From NCBI GenBank assembly GCA_002633005.1, contig NMRA01000344.1:419298-483297 (forward strand): DNA of 64,000 nt. Direction: 5' to 3'. This document shows, in pieces, positions 12,601 through 20,738 of the stretch. Origin of the DNA: Phoronis australis. Its lineage: Eukaryota; Phoronida; Phoronidae. Each line of letters opens with the position of its first letter. The stretch's first letter is position 1. The position numbers and the translations under genes are program-made. Under the pieces are notes generated by a model. It searched no databases, had not been told where the DNA came from, and saw nothing but the letters and a program-made list of their open reading frames with translations.

Positions 12601-15600
12601 ATTCCCTGACGTAGAAAAGTATGCAGAATATGGTATGTATCATTTTCCTACCGATGGAGCTTGATATCAGCGATGCATTGCTGTTTTTTTAATCATTAGC
12701 TATACCCAAAACGCAAAATGATTATAAAAATGACAAGCACTTTATCTACCGCTACTTTGATAATTGAAATACTCCGCCGGGCATCCACAAAATGGAAGGG
12801 CTACTTTGATGTTTTGCTGGGCCAAGTCAGTTCACTTGATGAGGGTTGAAATTGAATTTATCAAACCAATCCACCAGGAAATGGTTACAAGCGATATGTA
12901 TGACTTCTTAAATAAGTGCGACAGCAATTAGTATTATAAACAATTGGTTTGTCATAAATATGAAAAGGGTGTGCAAGAAGTACAAATGAAGAAACCAAAA
13001 TCAGTCACAAGAACACCACATGGCCGGGGTAAACGCCCTGCTTACAAGATATACGGGGGCAGTATGCGTTTTAAGGCCAGAAACACATTTTTGGATTATT
13101 GATTGATGGGCTACACTTCTTGAAGTCATTAAACTTGACAAAACGCTGTGAAACAACGCAGTCCCTGCTTTTTAAATATGATCTGTCCAATAGGGTTGTA
13201 ACCCGAGAAGTGAAACTACTACTGGGATACGTTAATATATACATACATACTCAAAACCATACATACAAACATACACACATGCATGTATACATAAACATAT
13301 GGTTATACACATCCAAGAACATGTACATGTATATGCTCATGTATATGTGTATCAGTCAAGTTTTGTAGCAGCCTACGTTAACACATACTTTCTTGGAAAC
13401 AAGACTGGTCTTTTTTCACAGCTTAATACACACTTGCTCGTAGTGTCGAAACAATCTCCATTCTCCATGCGTGCAGCTATGTAGAGAGACATAACAGCAA
13501 AACAAATTTGAACACTACCTATATTTCGAGACTGCATGTCTTATCATCAGGAAATGAGTGAAATGAAGATATACAAAGAGAAATAAACAGTGAAATACAT
13601 GTTGACAGCAGGAAGAGGGTCATAAAATCAGAGAGTGTTAGTGTATCACATAAGAGGAAGCCCACCACCTAAGCCTAGCGTACATCGGCCTTAAAAGTGG
13701 ACACAAACAGTTGTAAACAGGTTACCGACAACTGAGAGCAACTGACGGAAACTGATCTGTTTGCGAGTTTGGCCGATATGCGTCTTCTTACTACTGATGG
13801 CGTACAACTGATCGCTCGGTTGCCGTCAGTTGCGCATGCTCTACTTTCTCGCCACTGGTTCCACTCAGTTTTGCTGATCCACCCCGATGTACGCCTCGCT
13901 GCAACTAGTGGTGATCTTTTAACGACCATGTGATGGTCATGTGACCTAATTTTACACTAAAACACAACAAAATGGCGAATGCTTGGACCATAGACATCAT
14001 CATGATGTGATGTCTATGGCGTGGACCAATTCTGCGGACGATGCTCTCGTTGAAATGTGGAAATTTACTCAAAATTTGATCTTAAGGATTATATTTAAAG
14101 AAAACTGGTCAGTTGCATCAAAATGAATACTGATGGAAAGCATATAACCAGTGGCGGATCTAGGATATCACAAGGGGGGCCCAACATTTTGTCGGGCTGT
14201 AAGCATTTGCGCCAACCACGATTGTAACCTAGATGCGTATAGCACCGAATGGGGGGAGTGAGGTCGGGAGGGGGATTTGCCCTCTAAAAATCAAGCATTT
14301 TATTTGATTCCTGAAGTATTATCCAAGAAAAAAAGGCAAAAAAACGCGGGGAACTTGTCAAACAGGAAAAACTGCAAATACCACAGACTCGAACTCACGA
14401 CCTGGCGGATAAGGGGCGCGTGCTTTACCACTACCCCACCGCGATATAACTACTAACCTCGTACTAAGAGACCTACTTGTTTATAGTCCACAGCGTTTGC
14501 GCGCGAAACCTACTTCTTTTTGTAATGCTTATTATACGTTTTATATTTTGTGCAATCGGTTCTTAACAAATTTGTTGTATTTAAAATAGTCTTCAAATGC
14601 CCAAAAGACCAAATCCGTTTTTGTTTTGGCAATAATGACGGGATTGCGTTAAGGTTTCACAAAGAGAGAGTTATGAGTTTCTGAGTGATTCACTAAGGCT
14701 TCAATTAAAATTCACATCTGACCAGCAGCTTCTGTTTTTCCATCGTCACTCAGGTTCCATTTTCTTTAAAAAATGAACTAAATTTTCTTCATTGCACAGT
14801 GGAGCAGACGACAGAAACGGAGTCGTAGTGCGCAGGGCCACTGCCGGTCGCCTGGGATATCGCGGGAGAGCCTATACTTAGCCATAGTTCCGTTTAGAAT
14901 GCGCCGTGTTCCGAATTTGACACTCGAAATTGGATCTGAGCCCCCCAAACACTAAAACTGCACACATATAAATCTTGTTTCAACAGTATAATTTTAGTTA
15001 CCGGGGTTATTTAATAAACTCAACATTTCCCTACGCTCTTGCTGTTTTATTTTTTTGAGGCAGCCAAGGTGGGGGGGGGCGGGCCCCCTGCCCCCCCCCT
15101 AAATCTGCCTATGTATAACTAGCCAAATATCTAAGTTACCGTAAATACGCAAGTCTGTATGTAAGTCACGTGATTGCAAATTGCAAGTGCTTCCTATCGC
15201 ACTCTAATGGTTACAACTCAGTCACTGCCAGTCGCTTTCGATGAGTGCGTAAACGTGAGTGGGGGTAACTGCCTAGTTCCCCACAACTGCTAAATTACGC
15301 GAAGTAACAAGCTGACATGTGCGAAGTCTGAGAGTTGCCTTGTCGATGTACAATTAGATTAACGAAACAGAGCCAACGTGCGGTACAACTTGAGCTGTTT
15401 CTTCAGCACAGGTTTTCGTGACTGATCAATAGGGATAGCGAATGATAGCATTATCTACTACTTTAATGTAACGTTGTTCTCGTGAACAACGCTACATTGG
15501 GCACACAGTGTGTTCCCTATCCCGACAATTGTCAATGCACTTGAAGGGCAGGTCCATTCAAGATCATTTTTTACACCATCGTGGCCGAAAATAACTAGGC

Positions 15601-18600
15601 AAAAAATAGTAGACAATACCATTATTCGCAATAAAACATAACTAGTGTTTTAATTTGTTTGTTTTCTGTTACGTCTCTCGGTGTTTCGCTTCATAGATGC
15701 ACTCCTGATGAAAGGAGATTATTTCGACACCAGGAGCGAGTCTGTGTTAAGCTGTCAAACAAAAAGTCCAGGCGTGTTTTCAGCGAAGAATGTATATGTA
15801 TATGGCTGTACTAAGGTATTTTTAACGTTATGACAAGTCTCCTGCCTGGGAGGCGTCTTGTGCGCTCGTGTGCGCATTAACCCGTACAGGGCATCTAAAC
15901 TTTCCTGTCTGCATGCAGCTGCCCTGCTTACCCCCACAATGTTTTTCTCGCGCGCACCATTCCTCTATCACGGACGAACATTTCACTCTCCTTGATCACT
16001 TTTGTCGTCTCACAACCATACTTCTTTGCTCACGGACGGCCAAAGTTATCGATCAAACTGTTAGACTATTTCAAGTGTTGTTACATTCGTCTTGATGTCT
16101 TAAATCAAATAAGAAATTAATGAGTTTTCTCAGTGCATAACTTGAATATGATTCATTTCATCAAGTTTTATAGCAAGTTGATGGATACTTTCCCAATTAT
16201 CGTGTTTGCGGGATCACGACATACGAACCACGAAGACAACTGACGTATATTTTGAGCGTAAAGTGAGTTTTATAGCATTTTCACTGTCGCCTCAATAACG
16301 TTGCCAATGTGCGTGTTTGCAAGTCAGAGTTTTCACAGTTGATCTGTGAGCAGGTATCAAGGGTCCAAGAGAAGGTGCTGCGTCCAACAGTAAAAAAAAT
16401 GCTTTTTCGGGAAAGGAATAGTGTGCGGAGCAAAGATGGTCTGTCCGCGAGCAAAGGGAATATGTTTATGAAACGCAAGAATTGTCTGGGGGACATACCT
16501 CCGCGGGAAGAGAAAAGCGTGCGCGAGAGACTAATTCTGCGTGCAAGATTGGAGAGGCGGGCGCTGGCAGGGAATTCTAGGTACCTTTCCCATAAAAAAT
16601 AGACTGATACCCTGACACTTTAACTGTAATTCTATATCGAAGCAGGATCGTAAAGACAGGCTTGATCATTTGCCAGTTCCACTGCTGTTTGCAGTTTTCA
16701 ACAAAAAATGACAAACATTTGCTTATTCATGAGAATACTACTGCATAGAACTGTACTACAGAAGTGCACATGAAAGTAACAGTAATAATTTCCCCGGCAC
16801 ACAGAAACTGCATATTGATCGGATAGTCGTTATTTTTAGTTGCTATCACTCTACAAAGACTGTGCAAGAAAGCAAATAGCTGTCCGAGAGGCCACAAATG
16901 CGTCATCGTCAACGACGCATATCCCCAATGCAAAGGGGCGTGTGATGCCTACTCAGAGGGAATATGTGCTTACAGAAATGCTTCTTGCTACCTGAATAGG
17001 ACCTACCAACCAGAGTGCAGGTGAGTTGTAACTTCCACCGCTTATATTACAAGTTACTCAATCGTAATCGATTTATATTTTAAACTCACTCTTCACTATT
17101 GCAACACCTTTGGTTAGTTGATTCAATAATATTTCTATTATTGTAGAATGTTATCGCTTAAGTGGGATCGCTCTTTGGATATTTTAGATGTTCCCCAGGA
17201 TACATTCAGCTGGATGCCTTCAGCGACAAGTGTCAGTCAACGGCAACAGTTATAGCGTTAATCTGTGGAACAGCCGGGGGAGTACTCTTTCTGGTCATTT
17301 TCGTCATCAGTCTTGCCTGTGGAATCAAGTTGAGAAAGGCTAATAGATATAAGCAAGCGTAAGTCAGATATTGTATGAATTAATTCTAACTAATGTCATT
17401 TCAACGGTCAACAATACATTCTCTGGGATTTTTTGTATAAATAGGTGGCCAATGTCGAGAGAGTAATTAAACAAGAGTATATGAGGGACGGCATTGATCG
17501 AAGGAGAGGGAGGGCCAACAGAAGGACGGAAGGGAGAGGGAGATGGTTGGGGGGGGGTGAAAGGAGGGAAACGTGACGNNNNNNNNNNNNNNNNNNNNNN
17601 NNNNNNNNNNNNNNNNNNNNNNNNNNNNNNNNNNNNNNNNNNNNNNNNNNNNNNNNNNNNNNNNNNNNNNNNNNNNNNNNNNNNNNNNNNNNNNNNNNNN
17701 NNNNNNNNNNNNNNNNNNNNNNNNNNNNNNNNNNNNNGAGAGGGAGGGAGAGGGAGGGAGAGCATAACTGTTACTGGAAGCAACAACTTTTAAGCATTTC
17801 TTTTCATTTAATCGCCGAATAATCCCTGGTTTGAATTTCTACTGTTTTCCTCTCACTGAATTCTGCAGTATCTAAAACTCCGATCAGATATACGCATATA
17901 AGCCATCTGCTGTTTTCATATGTAATATTGGCCTGAGGGTCAAATCACATTTTCATGACGATTCATGAATCTAACAAGGAGAATGAGGAACCAGCAAAGA
18001 ACACATTTGTTTGCAAACCTGCAGCGACAAATCACGTTACTGCTTCAATGTATAAGCTGACACCGCGCAATACTTAGAAAATCTATCGTCTCATAGAGAT
18101 GTTCATGTAATTCAAAAAGTAATAAATTTCATGGAATGTCCGAAAATCCCTTTGTATTCACAGTCTCAAGTCTCGCGAAGATGACGTTAGTATTGCGTCC
18201 GATGATCTTTACCACCTGCGGTTGATGCGAGCAGAAAGAGGTGCAAACGACTATGATAACGAGGTATGTGTTCAAAAATAGTTTCCAATGATAATCGTGG
18301 CATGAAATTAGGAGGAAGTACGTGTACGAATGAGCCGTACCTTTTGAAGAAATTTGAGCTAGAAACACAAATGCGCTACAAAACTCGGCCCAGAGCTAAT
18401 TTCCTAACTCAGCTTATTCTCAGACGCAGACTCAAATTTAAGCCAATCGTGATTCGAGCACAAACATGTAAGTTTTCTAATGTCGTTCTCAGAGCATTAC
18501 AAGAAATGAAATCAGTATGGTCACTATTCGCGACAGGATCTTGACAGTAAGGGTAAAAGCTTCGGATATAAATTTAAGGTTCGAAACACATATTACTCTC

Positions 18601-19150
18601 ACACTAAAAGTGGATAGAAATTAAATCGTGATTCAATCTCAGAAATGTCAGCTCTGCAGTCAGGACTGTTCGCACACTGAGTAGGCTCCGACTCTGCTTC
18701 ACTCGCCAAAGACGCCGGTGAGGGAGGGTTGAGTTCGTACGGCCTCAAAATCTGCCGATACGGCGAGCTCTAACCCAGTATCTGTTTCACCTATGACCTG
18801 AATGTTTTCCTCATCCGCCCATTTCCATATCTGTCGATACTCATAATACCTGTCAAGCTCGTTTTCATAATCTTCGTAATATACACAATCATTATTGCAT
18901 GAATGATGTCAAATGATCAACGTCTTCCACTGATGGCATCACGTGGCCGGAAACCAAAACAATCATTATTTTTTTCTTCTAAATTCCAAATTCTTCAATT
19001 ATTTCTCAGGAATTTGCGACCTAACATCGAGTATGTGTTTTTTACTGAGGTGATCGTCTGCTCGCAGCGTTCAACTCTCCGTCGCTGCCGACTGTAACGT
19101 AAAATCTGCTTTTTGCGGCACAGCCCTTACCTCAAGTTCAGAAAATCTTC

Positions 19151-19183
<33 letters not shown>

Positions 19184-20738
19184 TGTATGTATGTATGTAT
19201 GTATGTATGTATATATTTGTTGACGACAGTAGTTTTTGGTCAGGTGTATAATGGTAAATTAACTTCCTATTAACAATATCTGCTCTTCATCCTAAGTTGT
19301 TAGTCGGTGTTGTTTCAGCAAATGTACACAGGTAGACACACCTTTTTAAAAATTGCTCATTTACAATCTTTAGGGATTCCAGGTAAATAGACGGTCATCT
19401 ATCAAGGACGAAAGTTTTGTAGTGAACCTTGCTAGTGTTGACACGACGACGTCGGTAAGTCGTTTGGTACCTTTGCAATACCTGAAAACAAAGAGCATGG
19501 ATTCCTTCAAAAGGATGTTTGAAATTTGTATTACATTACCGCTGATGTCTCTGTCTTATGACTGGTAAGACAACTTCCGTTATAGCACAATACTGGCCAG
19601 CTTTTAAAGTGGCAATATCATGTTGCCTGAACGTCGGATGTCGCGATCCGACCAATCAGGCCCAATAGAAATCATAAAATCTGACCAGGGAGCAGACAAA
19701 GTCAATAATTCAAAACAGGTAGGAACAGACTAAGCTAAAACGAGTAAAAAATTTCGAGGCGTGATTTATCAGTGGTCGTGTAACTAAACAAATGTCCCTC
19801 GGGCGTATCAGTTCACATGACCATCAGGAGTGCAATGTTGTCCTCTCACTTTACTTTCGGGAAGTATTCCTCTCTCAGTCCTTATGTCATGATATCACCC
19901 TCCGAATCGAACAGTTTGTATAACGAGAACTTCCCTTTTTCGTTAATCCTTATCGTGCTTTTTGGATCTAAAATTAAATGTCAGGACAAGTATCTACAAG
20001 TCTTAATCTGCACGTGTACCATTGTGTTGAATTGTTTGAGTTACATATCTACAAAAATGACATGCGTCTTTTTGTGTAATGCTTTATGCCGCTGTAAATG
20101 ATGCATGTTTTTAAGACATTGGCCTTGATGGTCTATTCTGCGCGATACAGTTTACAAATCTCACAAACATACGCGTTGTAAATTTCTTTTGCGCCTCACT
20201 ATTTTTTGAATATGAAAAGCGCGCAACTTAACGCATTACAGGGAACGTATTGGCATTTCAACAGAGGTCCTGGTATTGTGTGACATTAGACCTAAGTTCG
20301 AGCCCCCCATATTGAAGGCTGGGTGCGCGCATGTAATGGTTTTATCCACTGCTGATTAGTATATTGTCAAATTTAATTCATACTGACGTCAACAGAATCC
20401 CCAGGCTTCCTCTCTACGAAAAGACGTGAAAATATGTTTAAGGCACAAATTTGGCATTGAAATATATAGGGCGCTATTTGAAACACCCTGTAATCGGAAA
20501 AGCATACGTACCTAATATCCAAATAACAGTTGCTATTGATACCTTATTGCAGTTTAAAATCCAACGACCGGAAGTCAGCAGTGAGCCCATCGGCGTGCAT
20601 GCGCAAAATGTAAACAACAAGAGGTTGTCCACTGTCTCCTCAATGGGTAAACGGTCGAGCTTCAAGGAAGGAAAGAGTTTAATCGACGACTTGGATACCG
20701 AAACAGAGCAACGTAACCTTATGCACCATTCCACATAA
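2..20738 (+). CDS. Gene A: mucin-like single-pass membrane protein with two SEA domains and an EGF domain (5' end outside window)
   Basis: Eleven exons join in frame: ..641, 1466-1584, 6196-6493, 7988-8188, 8612-8730, 12338-12632, 16840-17020, 17188-17358, 18164-18263, 19374-19454, 20553-20738, giving 796 residues in the window. Order: O-glycosylated-type Thr/Ser repeats, SEA, four-Cys linker, SEA, four-Cys module, EGF, transmembrane helix, about 120-residue tail. This is the layout of membrane mucins of the MUC3/MUC12/MUC13/MUC17 kind, which coat epithelia and are split inside the SEA domain but held together non-covalently. All introns are GT-AG and all phases fit, with one stop at the end. 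The start and signal peptide lie upstream. A tandem paralogue (gene B) follows about 17 kb downstream on the same strand. Function as an epithelial or secretory surface mucin is inference; orthology to a named vertebrate mucin is not claimed. Confidence 0.88.
642..1465 (+). other. Gene A intron, no feature recognised
   Basis: AT-rich intron with a short (TG)n run near 1145. No open frame or repeat that I recognise. Confidence 0.6.
1466..1584 (+). CDS. Gene A exon: first SEA domain, N-terminal part
   Basis: The acceptor is ttttgaacag and the donor cag|gtaagg; phases are 1 to 0. The peptide runs GEKLKVNSSLKLEASLSW then NDD and ends in IQTQ. It matches the exons at 8612-8730 and 44902-45023 position by position (Leu-x-Val/Leu-x-Ser-x-Phe/Leu-Lys-Leu, Trp-Asn/Asp-Asp), the first beta strand and helix of a SEA domain. 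It joins in frame to the exon at 6196. Confidence 0.85.
2627..2712. repeat. Cluster of direct and inverted GTGACAATTTG-type motifs
   Basis: Within about 85 bp the motif GTGACAATTTG (or its complement, sometimes with one change such as GCGACAATTTGGG) occurs about four times in both orientations, in an intron of gene A. A similar cluster lies at 29135-29290. Confidence 0.7.
3415..4848. mobile_element. TTAA-flanked THAP transposon with about 160 bp inverted ends (Kolobok-like)
   Basis: TTAA flanks the element on both sides (3411-3414 and 4849-4852). The outer about 160 bp are inverted repeats: 3415-3575 matches the complement of 4690-4848, including the stretches gacgtttagggggttaagaa and ccgtaattttattaatt. 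The middle holds a broken THAP-type reading frame. TTAA target sites together with a THAP-domain transposase define the Kolobok superfamily; piggyBac also uses TTAA but lacks THAP. The 1.4 kb length is too short for a full transposase, so this is a deleted or decayed copy inside an intron of gene A. Confidence 0.75.
3648..4278 (+). pseudogene. Broken THAP-domain transposase fragment
   Basis: ATG at 3648 opens MPRGCCVPGCNHYR, the C-x4-C start of a THAP zinc-binding domain, and stops after 28 codons. A shifted frame continues with FPKHDTLRRTW and reaches CCKHF, the C-x2-H-F end of the domain, interrupted by another stop. Next comes KQRLNKSAVPSLLIP (3867 onward), typical of the segment just after a THAP domain, and then a low-complexity Ser/Glu region ending FQVCGERVTW. 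At least two stops and a frame change show it is dead. Confidence 0.65.
6196..6493 (+). CDS. Gene A exon: first SEA domain, C-terminal part
   Basis: The acceptor is gacttacag and the donor gtg|gtatgt; phases are 0 to 1. The exon opens with LQNDYRSMAGFQRVNVTGF, followed by KKGSVIV and an alternating hydrophobic strand (LFELVLS). In SEA domains this GSVxV turn is the self-cleavage site (between Gly and Ser), known from MUC1-type mucins. The second helix (FINVLENIKEDIKEL) and last strand follow. Cleavage here is inferred from the motif. Confidence 0.9.
6700..6830 (+). repeat. GGGTTCTATTTGTCCC-type short repeats, forward array
   Basis: Degenerate copies of a 16-20 bp unit (gggttccttgtgttccggg, ggttccacgtgtccc, agttctatttgtcccggg) follow each other. 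The same unit occurs as its complement at 7610-7760. Confidence 0.65.
7610..7760 (-). repeat. GGGTTCTATTTGTCCC-type short repeats, reverse array
   Basis: Complementary units such as gggacacatagaaccc, gggacacaaagaacccc and gggacacacagaacccg occur in series. Together with 6700-6830 they flank about 780 bp in inverted orientation, inside one intron of gene A just upstream of the linker exon. Confidence 0.65.
7988..8188 (+). CDS. Gene A exon: four-Cys linker plus Thr/Pro stretch between the two SEA domains
   Basis: A symmetrical phase 1-1 exon (acceptor tttttccag, donor acag|gtaga). It encodes VATTLQGAC, then cysteines spaced C-x5-C-x5-C-x9-C, then a Thr/Pro/Ser-rich linker ending PPLNIITG. The first half matches the start of the EGF exon at 16840 (VAITLQRLC and the same spacing), while the end matches the end of the mucin exon (PPLNLNTG). 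It therefore looks like a fusion of two existing exons of the same gene. Confidence 0.88.
8612..8730 (+). CDS. Gene A exon: second SEA domain, N-terminal part
   Basis: The acceptor is acatttaacag, the donor cag|gtatat; 119 bp, the same length and phases (1 to 0) as the exon at 1466. It encodes GEPLTVNASFKLGETFQW, NDDLLNKTL and ends IREIQTQ. It is the duplicate of the 1466 exon. Confidence 0.88.
9700..11240 (-). pseudogene. Penelope-like retroelement relic: reverse transcriptase and GIY-YIG endonuclease
   Basis: Read on the minus strand, about 11240 downward gives SITYGAAKYLSKVLRPL, then a decayed palm region, AMGSPVSPIVADIYMDDFER (10890-10830), the catalytic-type block RYVDNTFVVI (10790-10750) and FTM, and near 9870-9840 MIGETKRHLGTRTKE followed by a His-Ser-Ile-Asp block. 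These are the segments of Penelope-like proteins in order: reverse transcriptase, then GIY-YIG endonuclease. The catalytic Asp pair reads Asp-Asn, and stops and frame changes are frequent. It lies in an intron of gene A in the opposite orientation. Confidence 0.8.
11782..12007. mobile_element. 226 bp MITE with AGTGGCAGATCTACG / GTAGATCCGCCTCTG ends
   Basis: Imperfect inverted ends are flanked by a direct repeat taata (11777-11781 and 12008-12012). The interior has G- and C-runs. The ends resemble those of the longer tRNA-containing elements at 14149, 27154 and 55540. Confidence 0.6.
12338..12632 (+). CDS. Gene A exon: second SEA domain, C-terminal part
   Basis: The acceptor is tttcgtttag, the donor tatg|gtatgt; phases 0 to 1. 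It encodes a paralogue of the 6196 exon: SIEGFQNVAVTGFQNGSVIV, then LLDLVFSMDTLLEKARQ and a second helix FINVLAKVMKDIKDL. The GSVIV self-cleavage motif is intact, so gene A carries two potential cleavage sites. Confidence 0.9.
13225..13350. repeat. ACAT/ATGT-rich simple sequence
   Basis: Runs of acatacat, cacatgcatgtatac and atgtacatgtat. An open frame through here is only the translation of this repeat. Confidence 0.6.
13521..13551 (-). ncRNA. Hammerhead-ribozyme-like core
   Basis: On the minus strand CTGATGA is followed by a short hairpin (AGAC, loop ATGCA, GTCT) and then GAAA, the conserved core of hammerhead ribozymes, which are known in the terminal repeats of Penelope-like elements. 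I could not place a full stem III and a canonical cleavage triplet, so activity is unproven. Confidence 0.4.
13678..13894. mobile_element. 217 bp MITE-like element
   Basis: The ends are inverted copies of GCGTACATCGG (13678-13688, 13884-13894). The interior has repeated CAACTG/CAGTTG motifs. A target duplication is not clear. An open frame across it on the minus strand is incidental. Confidence 0.5.
14149..15113 (-). mobile_element. 965 bp element with CAGTGGCGGATCTAGG-type inverted ends and an internal tRNA-like module
   Basis: It starts CAGTGGCGGATCTAGG and ends ctaaatctgcctatg, flanked by tataac on both sides (14143-14148 and 15114-15119). It is the reversed form of the elements at 27154-27834 and 55540-56543, sharing the ggggcccaacattttg end, the phrase around the tRNA-like module, and the G/C-run end. 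No protein is visible. It lies in an intron of gene A. Confidence 0.75.
14375..14450 (-). repeat. tRNA-derived module inside the 14149 element
   Basis: On the minus strand ggtggggtagtggtaaagca resembles a tRNA D-arm/A box and gtgagttcgagtctgtgg a T-arm/B box, about 30 bp apart. The T stem does not pair well, so this is a SINE-like relic and not a working tRNA gene. Confidence 0.6.
15427..15532. repeat. Fold-back hairpin
   Basis: A 14-of-15 bp inverted repeat around a tcgt loop (TAACGTTGTTC and GAACAACGCTA) is extended outward by atagggatag and ctatcccgac. It could form a cruciform of about 105 bp. Confidence 0.55.
16840..17020 (+). CDS. Gene A exon: four-Cys module and first part of the EGF domain
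   Basis: The acceptor is gttatttttag, the donor gcag|gtgagt; phases 1 to 2. It starts VAITLQRLC with C-x5-C-x5-C-x9-C, then GA and the EGF cysteines C-x7-C-x6-C-x9-C-x1-C-x13-C, the last two supplied by the next exon. An N-R-T glycosylation site lies in YLNRTYQPEC, which is identical in gene B. Confidence 0.9.
17188..17358 (+). CDS. Gene A exon: end of EGF domain and transmembrane helix
   Basis: The acceptor is gatattttag, the donor aagc|gtaagt; phases 2 to 2. It completes the EGF domain (RCSPGYIQLDAFSDKC), then a 26-residue hydrophobic helix (ATVIALICGTAGGVLFLVIF and on) with Gly-x3-Gly spacing, followed by the basic stop-transfer sequence KLRKANRYKQ. This places the mucin repeats outside and the following exons inside the cell. 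Confidence 0.92.
17579..17737. other. Assembly gap (159 N) in a purine-rich simple repeat
   Basis: Unknown bases flanked by GGGAGAGGGAGG-type sequence, in the intron after the transmembrane exon of gene A. The gap probably hides more of this repeat. Confidence 0.95.
18164..18263 (+). CDS. Gene A exon: cytoplasmic tail 1
   Basis: The acceptor is tgtattcacag, the donor gag|gtatgt; phases 2 to 0. It encodes an acidic segment with SREDDVSIASDDLYHLRLMR and ends NDYDNE. The motif DD-aromatic-xHLRLMR and the DYDNE end are shared with gene B exon 51825-51918, which supports this as a real exon despite its small size. Confidence 0.85.
18702..18908 (-). other. Orphan open frame on the minus strand of a gene A intron
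   Basis: 69 codons are open between stops at 18909-18911 and 18699-18701. The peptide is acidic and Tyr-rich, with DCVYYEDYENELDRYYEYRQ near the start and ETDTGLELAVSADFEAV later. It has no Met start and no convincing splice acceptor. The composition looks protein-like, but I recognise no family; it may be a stranded exon or chance. Confidence 0.25.
19151..19216. repeat. (TATG)n microsatellite
   Basis: About 14 tandem tatg units just upstream of tail exon 19374. Confidence 0.95.
19374..19454 (+). CDS. Gene A exon: cytoplasmic tail 2
   Basis: 81 bp, phase 0-0, acceptor caatctttag and donor tcg|gtaagt. It encodes GFQVNRRSSIKDESFVVNLA then SVDTTTS. Gene B has an exon of identical length and phase at 52948 sharing NRRS, the F-V-x-NLA core and VDT-x-TS. 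The RRS motifs are possible kinase sites (inference). Confidence 0.85.
20285..20342 (+). repeat. Terminal piece of a small dispersed element
   Basis: The stretch with gttcgagccccccatattgaa and ggctgggtgcgcgcatgtaa matches, in inverse orientation, the left end of the nested insert at 42395-42641. It lies in the last intron of gene A. Confidence 0.5.
20553..20738 (+). CDS. Gene A exon: cytoplasmic tail 3 and stop
   Basis: The acceptor is accttattgcag. The exon encodes FKIQRPEVSSEPIGVH, a Lys/Arg/Ser-rich stretch RLSTVSSMGKRSSFK and an acidic end, with TAA at 20736-20738; an AATAAA overlaps the stop (20737-20742). The FKI-x-RPEVSS and RLS-x-VSS-x-GKR-x-S blocks are conserved in gene B while the last residues differ. 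Confidence 0.87.
   Translation, partial: FKIQRPEVSSEPIGVHAQNVNNKRLSTVSSMGKRSSFKEGKSLIDDLDTETEQRNLMHHST

Noticed and set aside
13099-13484. Open frames of 61-89 codons.
   Set aside because: They translate ACAT/ATGT simple sequence.
13675-13929. Arg/Ser-rich 84-codon frame on the minus strand.
   Set aside because: It coincides with a MITE bounded by GCGTACATCGG inverted ends.
16309-16602. 97-codon basic frame.
   Set aside because: No family resemblance, no splice support, and it lies inside a gene A intron; likely chance.
17364-17793. Long frames across unknown bases.
   Set aside because: They span an assembly gap; the flanks are simple repeats.
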